DNA of 21,636 bases from Fimbriimonadaceae bacterium (GTDB taxonomy: Bacteria; Armatimonadota; Fimbriimonadia; Fimbriimonadales; Fimbriimonadaceae). A program made the translations under genes and the position numbers. The DNA lies in the NCBI GenBank assembly GCA_025451715.1, contig JANWJY010000101.1, forward strand, positions 1 to 21,636, written 5' to 3'. Below the pieces are notes generated by a model. That model did not search any database. It was given only the letters and a program-made list of their open reading frames with translations, and had not been told where the DNA came from. Below are positions 7,354-13,998 of this stretch, one piece after another (the first letter of the stretch is position 1; each line of letters starts with the position of its first letter).

Positions 7354-7902
7354 TCAACCGATCTTCTGCGCCTTGAGCCAAGTCTCCAGCGCCGCGCGCT
7401 CTGCTTTCGTCATCTTCGGCGCGCCCTTCGTCAGCATCTCCATGAACCAGGCGATCTCCTCAGGCGCGACCGGGTGGCCGACGTTCTGGCCAGGATCGTC
7501 CGCTTTAGCCTTTCGCTTCGAGTTCTCGATCATCTTGCCGTCGGCACCAACGAAAGCGAAGAACGGGAGCCCAGCCTGCTGTCCCTTGAGCTCGTTCATC
7601 AGCACGTCGCCCCCGGTGTTCTCTAGTCCCTTCTTGTCCTCCGACTCCATGACCGTGAGGTGACGGATGACAAAGTACTTTTCTAAGATCTTCTTGTTGG
7701 CAGGGTCCTCGATGAAAACATCGAGCCTCTTGCACCAGCCGCACCAGGACGCGTGGAAGATCACCCACACGGCCTTCTTTTCCTTGGCCGCAATCGCCTG
7801 GGCCTCTTTCATGACCGTTTCTGCGCTGGGGACGCTCTGACCAAACGAAACCGCACCGAGGGCCAGCAAGGCCGCCAAAGTGCCAATGCGAGGATTGAAC
7901 AT
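7354..7902 (-). CDS. Secreted thioredoxin-like protein (WCGWC)
   Basis: This 182-residue protein starts at the ATG at 7900-7902, which gives a clean signal peptide (MFNPRIGTLAALLALGAVSF then GQ). A longer frame extends upstream but reads through the divergent gene. The thioredoxin fold is shown by AVWVIFHASWCGWCKRLD with the redox pair C54 and C57, and by the cis-proline P113 in GLPFFAFV. The WCGWC centre and a downstream helix of ATKGAPKMTKAERAALE type resemble DsbD-gamma/thioredoxin_7-like periplasmic proteins. It likely reduces or oxidises disulfides of exported proteins. Its partner reductant is not in the window. A -10-like GATAAT lies six bases upstream of the ATG. Confidence 0.88.
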   Translation of the reverse strand: MFNPRIGTLAALLALGAVSFGQSVPSAETVMKEAQAIAAKEKKAVWVIFHASWCGWCKRLDVFIEDPANKKILEKYFVIRHLTVMESEDKKGLENTGGDVLMNELKGQQAGLPFFAFVGADGKMIENSKRKAKADDPGQNVGHPVAPEEIAWFMEMLTKGAPKMTKAERAALETWLKAQKIG

Positions 7903-7908
7903 GCCCTT

Positions 7909-7914
7909 ATTATC
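7909..7914 (-). promoter_or_regulatory. -10-like box GATAAT for the thioredoxin-like gene
   Basis: GATAAT (five of six to TATAAT) reads on the minus strand and is six bases (AAGGGC) from the ATG at 7902. Transcription would start at about the ATG, although the AAGGG could also act as a very close ribosome-binding site. Confidence 0.45.
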
Positions 7915-7923
7915 GCGGATTCT

Positions 7924-7952
7924 TTGCAAGAAGTGCCGCCGGACGGTAAAAC
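7924..7952 (+). promoter_or_regulatory. Sigma70-like promoter for the M28 peptidase, ending 7 bases before its ATG
   Basis: TTGCAA (7924-7929) and TAAAAC (7947-7952) are separated by exactly 17 bases, a standard sigma70 layout. The -10 ends seven bases before the ATG at 7960 and there is no Shine-Dalgarno sequence, so the transcript is probably leaderless. The 12-mer ACGGTAAAACTG (7943-7954) is repeated exactly upstream of the serine hydrolase gene. Confidence 0.5.
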
Positions 7953-7959
7953 TGCCGTC

Positions 7960-9399
7960 ATGCGTGCAAGACCCCTGTTTCTTGTCGCCTTGGCCTGCCT
8001 GTGTGTGGGCGTCAGGGCGCAGGGCGATCCGGAAGTGGTCGCCAAGATCATCAGTGAAGGCAAGACTAACAACCAAACCCGCGCCCACCTGGAGTACCTT
8101 ACCGGGCAGATCGGCGCCCGCCTGACGACATCGATGGCCCTCCAGCGGGCCTGCGAGTGGACCGCCAACAAGTTCCGCGAGTACGGGTGCGTCAACGTCC
8201 AACTTGAAGAGTGGGGGCAGTGGCCGATCGGCTTTGACCGCGGCCGCCATCACGTCGGACGCATGGTTATGCCGTTCGCCCGAAACTTCGAGTTCACGAC
8301 CCGGTCCTGGACCCCAGGCACGAACGGACTGAAGCGCGGCCAGGCGGTTGCGTTCCCAGAGTCAGCCGATGCTGCCAAGGCGAACGTGGCGAAGTACAGG
8401 AACGCGTGGGTCGTGATGCCGAGAGGCGGTCGACTGAACGCCGAACAGCAGGCGGCTCGTGACGCGATCTGGGCAGAGGTCAAGAAGGGCGGCCCGCACG
8501 GGCAGGTCACGTCGAGCAACAACGAACTTGTCATTACGAGCGGAAACTACAACGTCGAGTGGGCGAACATCCCGACAGACGTCGTCGTCATGGTCCGCGC
8601 GAGCGACCACGCTGCAATAACTGAGGCAATGGCCGCCGGATACACGGCTGTGGAGTTCCTGCTCGACCAAAGCATCCGCAAGGGCCCCGTCCCGATCTAC
8701 AACGTCGTCGCCGAGATCCGAGGCACCGAGAAGCCCGACGAGGTGATCATCGTCAGTGGCCACCTGGACAGCTGGGACGGCCCTGGATCCACCGGGACCT
8801 GCGACAACGGAACAGGAACGATGGTCGCCCTCGAGGCCGCACGCATCCTCAACACTGTCGGAGCCCGGCCAAAGCGGACCATCCGGTTCATCATGTGGAC
8901 CGGCGAGGAGCAGGGGTTGCACGGCTCGCGGCGGTACGTCGAGATGCACGCAGCAGAGCTCGACAAGATCAGCGCCGTGCTCGTCGACGACGGCGGTACT
9001 AACTACAGCGGCGGCCTCGTCTGCATCGAGAGCATGAAGCCCATGCTCGAACAGGCGACCAACCCTCTCATCGAGGCGTTCCCGAACCTGCCTTTCGCGC
9101 TCCGCGTCCAAGCGACCATGCCTCGCGGCGGTGGAAGCGACCACGCGTCTTTCAACGCGCGGGGCGTGCCAGGGTTCTTCTGGAACGAGACCGGCGTGGC
9201 GGACTACAACTACGTCCACCACACCCAGCACGACAACATTGCCTCGGCGATCAACCAGTACTTGATCCAGTCGAGCGTGGCAGCGGCTGTCACCTCCTAC
9301 AACCTGGCCTGTGCCGACACGATGCTTCCTCGCCAGCCGGCTCCGCCCCAGCCGAGCACGGGCGGCGGTGCGTTCGCCCTAATCGGCCCGCGAAGCTAA
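7960..9399 (+). CDS. Secreted M28-family zinc aminopeptidase
   Basis: The 479-residue protein begins at the ATG at 7960, which gives a signal peptide ending VRAQ; the frame is open further upstream but that part overlaps the divergent gene. Di-zinc M28 ligands are visible: H268 (VSGHLDSWDGPG), the bridging D282 (TCDNGTG), the catalytic glutamate pair E316-E317 (WTGEEQG), D343/D344 (VLVDDGG), and a histidine at 420/421 (YVHHTQHDN). A segment of about 130-230 inserted before the catalytic core fits a PA-like domain. It probably trims N-terminal residues from peptides outside the cytoplasm. A strong terminator-like hairpin follows. The transcript looks monocistronic. Confidence 0.92.
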   Translation: MRARPLFLVALACLCVGVRAQGDPEVVAKIISEGKTNNQTRAHLEYLTGQIGARLTTSMALQRACEWTANKFREYGCVNVQLEEWGQWPIGFDRGRHHVGRMVMPFARNFEFTTRSWTPGTNGLKRGQAVAFPESADAAKANVAKYRNAWVVMPRGGRLNAEQQAARDAIWAEVKKGGPHGQVTSSNNELVITSGNYNVEWANIPTDVVVMVRASDHAAITEAMAAGYTAVEFLLDQSIRKGPVPIYNVVAEIRGTEKPDEVIIVSGHLDSWDGPGSTGTCDNGTGTMVALEAARILNTVGARPKRTIRFIMWTGEEQGLHGSRRYVEMHAAELDKISAVLVDDGGTNYSGGLVCIESMKPMLEQATNPLIEAFPNLPFALRVQATMPRGGGSDHASFNARGVPGFFWNETGVADYNYVHHTQHDNIASAINQYLIQSSVAAAVTSYNLACADTMLPRQPAPPQPSTGGGAFALIGPRS

Positions 9400-9412
9400 A
9401 CCTAGGATCCAA

Positions 9413-9453
9413 TTGCAGCGGGCTCTGGACTCAAGTCCCAGGGCCCGCCGCAA
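9413..9453 (+). terminator. Intrinsic-terminator-like hairpin after the M28 peptidase
   Basis: TTGC.GCGGGC.CTGG pairs with CCAG.GCCCGC.GCAA, a stem of about 15 base pairs with one A-C mismatch and one wobble pair. It starts 13 bases after the M28 stop and is followed by CTTTAAG, a short T-run. Confidence 0.65.
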
Positions 9454-9497
9454 CTTTAAGGGCCGCCAGTTCCGTATTGAGTGACATGGGAGGAACC

Positions 9498-10160
9498 ATG
9501 GGTAAGACACTTACGGCGGCGGCGGTCGTTTTCGCCGCGTTTTCGATGGGGGGATGTTTCGGGCACATGGACATCGGCAGCGATGAATCCGGCCCCCAGA
9601 CCACGCAGGAGATCAAATTGACTGGATTCGACAAGGTGAAGGCAAACGGTGCGATCGATGTGACCATCACCGTCGGAGAGGCGGAGTCGATCAACGTTCA
9701 AGGCAGCGCGGAACGCATCAAGAACCTCACCACCGAGGTTAAGGACGGCACGCTCGTTCTCGATGAAAAGTCCAGCGGGCTCTTCGGCAGCAAGGGCAAG
9801 CTGCACGTTACGATCACAGTTCCGAAACTGACGGCTTACGCGGTGAACGGCTCGGGCGACGCGACGATCAACGGCGTCAAGAGCGACGCGTTCTCACTTG
9901 AAGTCAACGGCTCGGGCGACATTACCGTGTCCGGCGAATCGATCTCGAGCTCTATCGCGGTCAACGGCTCCGGCGACATCAACGCCAAGGGCCTGAAGTC
10001 GAAGAAGGCGTCTGTCACCATCGCAGGCTCCGGCGACATCGATGTCGCGGTCAGCGACGACCTGTCAGTCACCGTTGCCGGCTCGGGCGACGTGACGTAC
10101 TTCGGCGACCCCAAGGTCACAGAGAGCGTCACCGGCTCCGGCGACGTCGACAAAGGCTGA
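9498..10160 (+). CDS. GIN-domain (DUF2807) lipoprotein with GSGD repeats
   Basis: The 220-residue protein starts at the ATG at 9498, placed by a strong GGGAGG ribosome-binding site; in-frame ATG at 9486 and TTG at 9477 are less likely. A lipoprotein signal ends at FSMGGC, so C20 would be lipidated and the protein anchored in an outer or inner membrane. The mature part opens with the DUF2807/GIN pattern (LTGFDKVKANGAIDVTITVG) and then carries six GSGD turns at 18-20 residue spacing, consistent with a right-handed beta-solenoid. GIN-domain proteins are common exported proteins of unknown function, often near anti-sigma or stress genes. No such partner is visible here. A hairpin terminator follows directly. 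Confidence 0.87.
   Translation: MGKTLTAAAVVFAAFSMGGCFGHMDIGSDESGPQTTQEIKLTGFDKVKANGAIDVTITVGEAESINVQGSAERIKNLTTEVKDGTLVLDEKSSGLFGSKGKLHVTITVPKLTAYAVNGSGDATINGVKSDAFSLEVNGSGDITVSGESISSSIAVNGSGDINAKGLKSKKASVTIAGSGDIDVAVSDDLSVTVAGSGDVTYFGDPKVTESVTGSGDVDKG
9846..10145 (+). repeat. Six in-frame NGSGD/AGSGD repeats within the GIN-domain lipoprotein
   Basis: The codons for GSGD begin at 9849, 9909, 9966, 10026, 10080 and 10134, spacings of 60, 57, 60, 54 and 54 bases. The nucleotide core is nearly identical each time (GGCTCSGGCGAC). The period of 18-20 residues fits one turn of a beta-solenoid, with the glycine-rich corner exposed. Confidence 0.85.
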
Positions 10161-10169
10161 CCTGCACAC

Positions 10170-10212
10170 AAGCTGAGTGCCCCTTCCACTGAATGGAAGG
10201 GGCACTCAGCTT
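10170..10212. terminator. Perfect 19-bp hairpin, bidirectional terminator between convergent genes
   Basis: AAGCTGAGTGCCCCTTCCA (10170-10188) pairs without mismatch to 10194-10212 around the loop CTGAA. It fills the gap between the lipoprotein stop (10160) and the exonuclease III stop (10213). On the plus strand it ends in CTTT, giving a short T-run; it can serve both strands. Confidence 0.8.
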
Positions 10213-10986
10213 TCAAACATAGAACTCCGCCAACACTGGCGTGTGGTCGCTCGGCTTCTCCATGCCTCGCTGACTCTTGTCGACCCAGCACCGCCGACAC
10301 TTGCCGGCGAGCGCGGGCGACGCATAGATGTGGTCGATCCGCCAGCCCAGATCCCTCTTGAATGAGTTCGGAATCCTAAAGTCCCAGAAAGTGTAGTGCC
10401 CCGGGCCCGACGTGAACTTTCGAAAGCAGTCCGTCCAACCAAGCTCGACGATCGCCTTCAGCCGCGAAAACTCATCCGGGTGGTGCCCCACATCGCCGAG
10501 CTTTGTCTCTGGTTCGAAGACGTCGTCAGGTTTCGGCGCTATGTTGACGTCGCCCAGCCACACGGTCGGCGCACCCATGTCGCACTGCTCTTCCACGTAT
10601 GACTTGAACGCCTCGAGCCACAGCATCTTGTACGCCCACTTCTCGGAGCCGACCGAGTTGCCGTTTGGGACATACGTGTTGATGATCTGTAGCCCGCCAA
10701 TCGTGGTGCGCAACAGGCGACAGTCGTCCGGCAACCCCTCTCTGTTGAAACCGAAGTCGATGTCCTCGATCGGCAGCTTGCTTAGGACCGCCACGCCGTT
10801 GTACCGCTGCTGACCGTGGATCTCGATGTCGTAACCGCTCGGCTCCAACTCCTTGAGCGGAAACTTCGCGTCTTCGACCTTCGTCTCCTGCAGAACGACC
10901 ACGTCGGGCTGAGCCGATGCAAGCCATTCGAGCAAGACCGGCAAACGCGCGCGGACCGAATTCACATTGAAAGTCGCTACGACCAT
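10213..10986 (-). CDS. xth: Exodeoxyribonuclease III / AP endonuclease
   Basis: The 257-residue protein has the typical length of Xth/ExoA enzymes, which cut DNA at abasic sites and remove 3' blocking groups in base-excision repair. Family motifs are intact: TFNVNSVRAR at the N-terminus, the metal-binding E34 (LQETKVED), Y105, D146 and N148 (WLGDVNIAP), RIDHIYAS with D218, and the C-terminal SDHTPVLAEF with D247 and H248. It stands alone between convergent and divergent neighbours. Only 36 bases separate its ATG from that of the divergent serine hydrolase, and a TAAAGT box sits eight bases upstream of the start. Confidence 0.95.
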   Translation of the reverse strand: MVVATFNVNSVRARLPVLLEWLASAQPDVVVLQETKVEDAKFPLKELEPSGYDIEIHGQQRYNGVAVLSKLPIEDIDFGFNREGLPDDCRLLRTTIGGLQIINTYVPNGNSVGSEKWAYKMLWLEAFKSYVEEQCDMGAPTVWLGDVNIAPKPDDVFEPETKLGDVGHHPDEFSRLKAIVELGWTDCFRKFTSGPGHYTFWDFRIPNSFKRDLGWRIDHIYASPALAGKCRRCWVDKSQRGMEKPSDHTPVLAEFYV

Positions 10987-10994
10987 CGCAACCG

Positions 10995-11000
10995 ACTTTA
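10995..11000 (-). promoter_or_regulatory. -10-like box TAAAGT for xth
   Basis: TAAAGT reads toward xth with an eight-base spacer (CGGTTGCG) and no Shine-Dalgarno sequence before the ATG at 10986. Its -35 region would overlap the start codon and -10 of the divergent serine hydrolase gene. Confidence 0.4.
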
Positions 11001-11011
11001 CCTAGGCACGG

Positions 11012-11017
11012 TAAAAC
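11012..11017 (+). promoter_or_regulatory. -10-like box TAAAAC for the serine hydrolase
   Basis: TAAAAC sits five bases before the ATG at 11023, inside the 12-mer ACGGTAAAACTG that is identical upstream of the M28 peptidase. No Shine-Dalgarno sequence and no clear -35 are present. Confidence 0.4.
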
Positions 11018-11022
11018 TGGGC

Positions 11023-12132
11023 ATGCCCAAGTTTCGCCTTGTCGTCCTCTTTGCCGCGCTCCTTAGCGCCGTCACATGGGCACAGACGAAAGAAGAGGCC
11101 ATCAAGCAGTCGCTCGACGACTACGTCGCCGCTAACAAGGTCGTGGGTGCGAGCGTGGCGGTCCTCAAGGACGATGGAACGCTCTATGCGACAGGCGCTG
11201 GGTTCCAGGACCGCGAGGAGAAGTCCGCAGCGACCGCAGACACCGTCTACCGGCTGGGCTCGATCAGCAAGCCGGTCACCGCTATCGCCGCGCTGCAACT
11301 CGTCGAGGCAGGAAAGCTCTCGCTCTTCTCCAACGTCCGGGCCCACGTCCCTGACTGGCCAGACATACACGCTGACTTATCGCTGCGCCACCTCCTTACC
11401 CACACGAGCGGAATCCGTCACTACATCGCGACAAAGCGCGACGTGTACTTCGAACAGTTCACCGTGACGAAGTCGCTCGACGTGTTCAAGGACGATGCAC
11501 TTCTCTTCAAGCCTGGCGCACGGGTCTCCTATTCCACTCACGCTTTCAGCCTCGTCGCACGGATGATTGAGACTGCCAGTGGTGAGGAATTCGCCGCGTA
11601 CGTCGCCAAGCACGTCTCGGCCCCAGCCCATTCGCCGACCCTCCAACTCGAAGACCGCAGCAAACAAAACGCGAACCGCTCACAGCTCTATACCCAAATC
11701 GCGAACGGCGATCCGTCGCGTGCAATCTTCGTCGAGAACATCTCGTGGAAGAGCGGCGGTGGCGGAATGGAGGCGAGCGCGCCCGACCTCGCGAAATTCG
11801 GCATGGCCGCGCTGACGACCAGGCTCTTGAACAGTCACACCACGGACTTCATGTTCCAAAAGCAGATCGTCGACGGGCTCGACACGGAACGTGGGCTGGG
11901 CTGGGACCTCGATGCCCGAGGAAACCCCGAACACGGCGGCTCGCAGCAGGGTTGCCGCGCCCTCATGAAGATCGACAAGGCGACCCGCACCGTGTTCGTC
12001 GTCATGACCAACACCGGCGGCAGCCACCCCATCGGCCAGCTCCTGCAATCCGTCATAACAGCGTGGAAGTCCGAATTTCGCCTAACCTCTCGCCGGGGAG
12101 AGAGATCCATGAAAGTCCTGCCCGCACAGTAG
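11023..12132 (+). CDS. Secreted serine hydrolase, class-C beta-lactamase/PBP family
   Basis: The 369-residue protein starts at the ATG at 11023 with a signal peptide (about 1-20, ending WAQ); the longer frame upstream lies on top of xth. The active-site motifs of the penicillin-binding-protein-like fold are present: SISK with S80 as nucleophile and K83, YST with Y170, and HGG (304-306) in place of KTG. Such beta-lactamase family (S12-like) proteins include esterases, D-aminopeptidases and beta-lactamases, so the substrate is open. It should act in the periplasm or outside the cell. The TAG stop at 12130-12132 is part of the -10-like box of the next gene. The last about 25 residues are basic and do not look like the fold's usual C-terminus. 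Confidence 0.88.
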   Translation: MPKFRLVVLFAALLSAVTWAQTKEEAIKQSLDDYVAANKVVGASVAVLKDDGTLYATGAGFQDREEKSAATADTVYRLGSISKPVTAIAALQLVEAGKLSLFSNVRAHVPDWPDIHADLSLRHLLTHTSGIRHYIATKRDVYFEQFTVTKSLDVFKDDALLFKPGARVSYSTHAFSLVARMIETASGEEFAAYVAKHVSAPAHSPTLQLEDRSKQNANRSQLYTQIANGDPSRAIFVENISWKSGGGGMEASAPDLAKFGMAALTTRLLNSHTTDFMFQKQIVDGLDTERGLGWDLDARGNPEHGGSQQGCRALMKIDKATRTVFVVMTNTGGSHPIGQLLQSVITAWKSEFRLTSRRGERSMKVLPAQ

Positions 12133-12135
12133 AAT
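12130..12135 (+). promoter_or_regulatory. -10-like box TAGAAT, containing the preceding gene's stop codon
   Basis: TAGAAT matches TATAAT at five of six positions and its first three bases are the serine hydrolase stop codon. Seven bases separate it from the GTG at 12143, without a Shine-Dalgarno sequence. It could launch a leaderless transcript of the zinc-ribbon/membrane protein/hisF operon. Confidence 0.45.
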
Positions 12136-12142
12136 CACGCCC

Positions 12143-12358
12143 GTGGACAGAGTCAACTCGCAAGGGATACCGAGAAGGCAGCTCCTGTGGACTCTTTCAC
12201 AACGAAGGCTCGTGAACAAAGCGATCAAAGAGGACGCTTGCTTGCTCTGCCGCACGAACAATGTCAACGAGGCCGCGCTCTGCGACACGTGCTACGCGCT
12301 CCTCGACGATGAAGAGCTCAAGGTGGCCGAGCGATGGCTCGGCGGAGTCGGGCCCTAA
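12143..12358 (+). CDS. Small zinc-ribbon protein (CxxC...CxxC)
   Basis: A 71-residue protein with two cysteine pairs, C33/C36 (CLLC) and C47/C50 (CDTC), that would hold one zinc ion. The N-terminal 30 residues are basic (IPRRQLL...SQRRLVNKAIK). I do not recognise a named family. The GTG start at 12143 is supported by the -10-like box just upstream; an in-frame GTG at 12212 preceded by GAAGG is an alternative that would leave 48 residues with the full ribbon. Its TAA is followed immediately by the ATG of the membrane protein, and that gene overlaps hisF, so the three are almost certainly one transcription unit. A nucleic-acid or protein-binding role is plausible from the fold only. Confidence 0.7.
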   Translation: MDRVNSQGIPRRQLLWTLSQRRLVNKAIKEDACLLCRTNNVNEAALCDTCYALLDDEELKVAERWLGGVGP

Positions 12359-13225
12359 ATGGAGACCGTGAGCCCGATCCTTGCCTGGGGCATGATCATA
12401 GGTTTTGTCGCGGCATTCGCGGTCGTGCTGGGATGGCGCAAGCTCGTCGGCAAGCGCGTCCCCGGTTATCTCGCTGTCTGTGAGTATTGGATCTACACCA
12501 AGCAAGAGCAACTTCCAAAACAGGAGCTGCTGATGGACCGGATGATTTCGGCAAACCCCCACAACAGGAAAGGCAGACCGTCGATCGGCGCGAGAGAGGG
12601 CCTGCTCTTCAGCGACATCCGCCTCCACATCGCGGTCGCAAAGCGGGCGCGCAACCCGCTCGTGTTCCGCCCCGATCTCTTCCTCGACACGGCAGTGCCG
12701 AGCAAGGAGGTCCTCGAACGTCTCGCAGAGGCGAACAGCCTGATCAAAGTCCGTTATGTCAGCGAGGCGAAACTCAAAGACACGCGACACCTGCAGTTCA
12801 TGCCCCACCTCGCCGACACCATGACCGACCTCGCCGAAGGGCTCATCGTCTACGACGTCGTGTGCGAACAGATCTACACGTCCGAAGACTTCACCGCGCT
12901 GCTCGAGAAGAACAACAACGCCGAGCGGCCCGACATGCACGTGCGCGTGCTCTGGCACATCGACGACGCCGAAGGTTTTGGTTTCGCGTCGACCAAGGGC
13001 CTAAGAAAAGTCGGACACTCCGAACTTCGCACCGACCCCGTCGAGGCCGACCAAGAGGTCCTGATCTCGGGCCTCCTCCACCGCGCCGCGCACCAGATCA
13101 TGAGAAAGCCAGAAGAAGAAGGGCCGATGGAGTTCGAGGAGTTCGGCGACACCTTCATCCTCGAGCGAACGGAGTACAAAGGCGAGTACACGCAAGTCGC
13201 GATCAAGAGGCGGAGGGGCGGTTGA
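12359..13225 (+). CDS. Membrane-anchored protein of unknown function upstream of hisF
   Basis: The 288-residue product has one N-terminal transmembrane segment (about 7-26, ILAWGMIIGFVAAFAVVLGW) followed by a basic stretch (RKLVGKR), predicting a cytoplasmic bulk. I recognise no family. The soluble part is charged, alternates helices and strands, and has few glycines; two LLxGLL/LADTMTDLAEGL-type helices are visible, and no catalytic signature stands out. The ATG follows the zinc-ribbon stop without a gap, and the TGA overlaps the TTG of hisF. Tight coupling to both neighbours suggests co-regulation, possibly a joint function, but nothing in the sequence links it to histidine synthesis. Confidence 0.75.
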   Translation: METVSPILAWGMIIGFVAAFAVVLGWRKLVGKRVPGYLAVCEYWIYTKQEQLPKQELLMDRMISANPHNRKGRPSIGAREGLLFSDIRLHIAVAKRARNPLVFRPDLFLDTAVPSKEVLERLAEANSLIKVRYVSEAKLKDTRHLQFMPHLADTMTDLAEGLIVYDVVCEQIYTSEDFTALLEKNNNAERPDMHVRVLWHIDDAEGFGFASTKGLRKVGHSELRTDPVEADQEVLISGLLHRAAHQIMRKPEEEGPMEFEEFGDTFILERTEYKGEYTQVAIKRRRGG

Positions 13226-13998
13226 CCTCGGTCCGGCTGATTCCCTGCCTCGACGTCAAAGAAGGCCGCGTAGTCAAGGGCACAAAGTTCGTCGGATTGC
13301 GCGACGCCGGCGACCCGGTCGAGCTTGCCCGCTACTACGATGCTCAGGGCGCCGACGAGCTCGTTTTCCTCGACATCACCGCCAGCCACGAAAGGCGCAC
13401 GACGGTGGTCGCGCTCGCGGAGAAGGTCGCCGAGCAAGTGTTCATCCCGTTCACGGTCGGCGGGGGCGTCCGCACAGTCGACGATGTGCGTGCTGCACTG
13501 CTTGCTGGTGCAGACAAGGTCAGCCTTAACTCAGCAGCAATCAATGATCCGACGTTGGTAACTAAGGCAAGCGAGATGTTCGGCGCACAGGCCGTCGTCG
13601 TCGCCATCGATGCAAAGCAAAATGGCGAAACGTGGGAGGTGTTCCTCAACGGCGGCCGCATCAACACTGGCCTCGACGCGGTCGCATGGGCGAGAGAGGC
13701 TGAGAACCGCGGGGCAGGCGAGATCCTATTGACCAGCATGGACGCCGACGGAACCCGCGACGGCTACGGCCTCGACCTCACCCGGGCAGTAGCGACGGCG
13801 GTCAGTGTTCCTGTCATCGCGTCAGGCGGCGCGGGAAACGCTCAACACCTCATCGATGCAATTACCAAAGGAATGGCCGACGCCGTGCTGCTCGCAGGCA
13901 TCCTGCACGATGGCATAACGACCATCTCAAACTTGAAGAGCGAAATGAAACAGAGCGGACTCGAAGTCAGGATCCCAAGACCTTTAGAATCCCGATGA
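13222..13998 (+). CDS. hisF: Imidazole glycerol phosphate synthase cyclase subunit HisF
   Basis: HisF uses ammonia from its glutaminase partner HisH to convert PRFAR to imidazole glycerol phosphate and AICAR, joining histidine and purine metabolism. The 258-residue (beta/alpha)8 barrel is complete. The TTG start at 13222 is supported by GGAGG at 13212-13216, by the TTGA overlap with the upstream stop, and because it places the catalytic aspartates at the canonical positions D11 (IPCLDVKEGRVVKG) and D130 (VVAIDAK). Phosphate-binding loops (GGGVRT; IASGGAGN) are intact. No hisH or other his gene is in the window, so it is detached from a his operon. Its 3' end overlaps the convergent DapA-like gene by 32 bases. 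Confidence 0.96.
   Translation: MTSVRLIPCLDVKEGRVVKGTKFVGLRDAGDPVELARYYDAQGADELVFLDITASHERRTTVVALAEKVAEQVFIPFTVGGGVRTVDDVRAALLAGADKVSLNSAAINDPTLVTKASEMFGAQAVVVAIDAKQNGETWEVFLNGGRINTGLDAVAWAREAENRGAGEILLTSMDADGTRDGYGLDLTRAVATAVSVPVIASGGAGNAQHLIDAITKGMADAVLLAGILHDGITTISNLKSEMKQSGLEVRIPRPLESR

Noticed and set aside
7903..8253. Upstream extension of the thioredoxin-like frame
   Set aside because: It overlaps the M28 peptidase start; the ATG at 7902 gives a proper signal peptide.
8362..9231. 289-codon minus-strand open frame
   Set aside because: Antisense to the M28 peptidase catalytic core; no recognisable domain.
9846..10145. Regular repeats as a CRISPR array
   Set aside because: Repeat cores are only about 12 bases, in frame, and encode GSGD turns within one protein.
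10816..11022. Upstream extension of the serine hydrolase frame
   Set aside because: It overlaps xth on the other strand and would bury the signal peptide that starts at 11023.
12487..13221. Long N-terminal extension of hisF
   Set aside because: The frame continues upstream but is Arg/His/Pro-rich nonsense over the membrane protein gene; TTG at 13222 restores canonical D11/D130 numbering.
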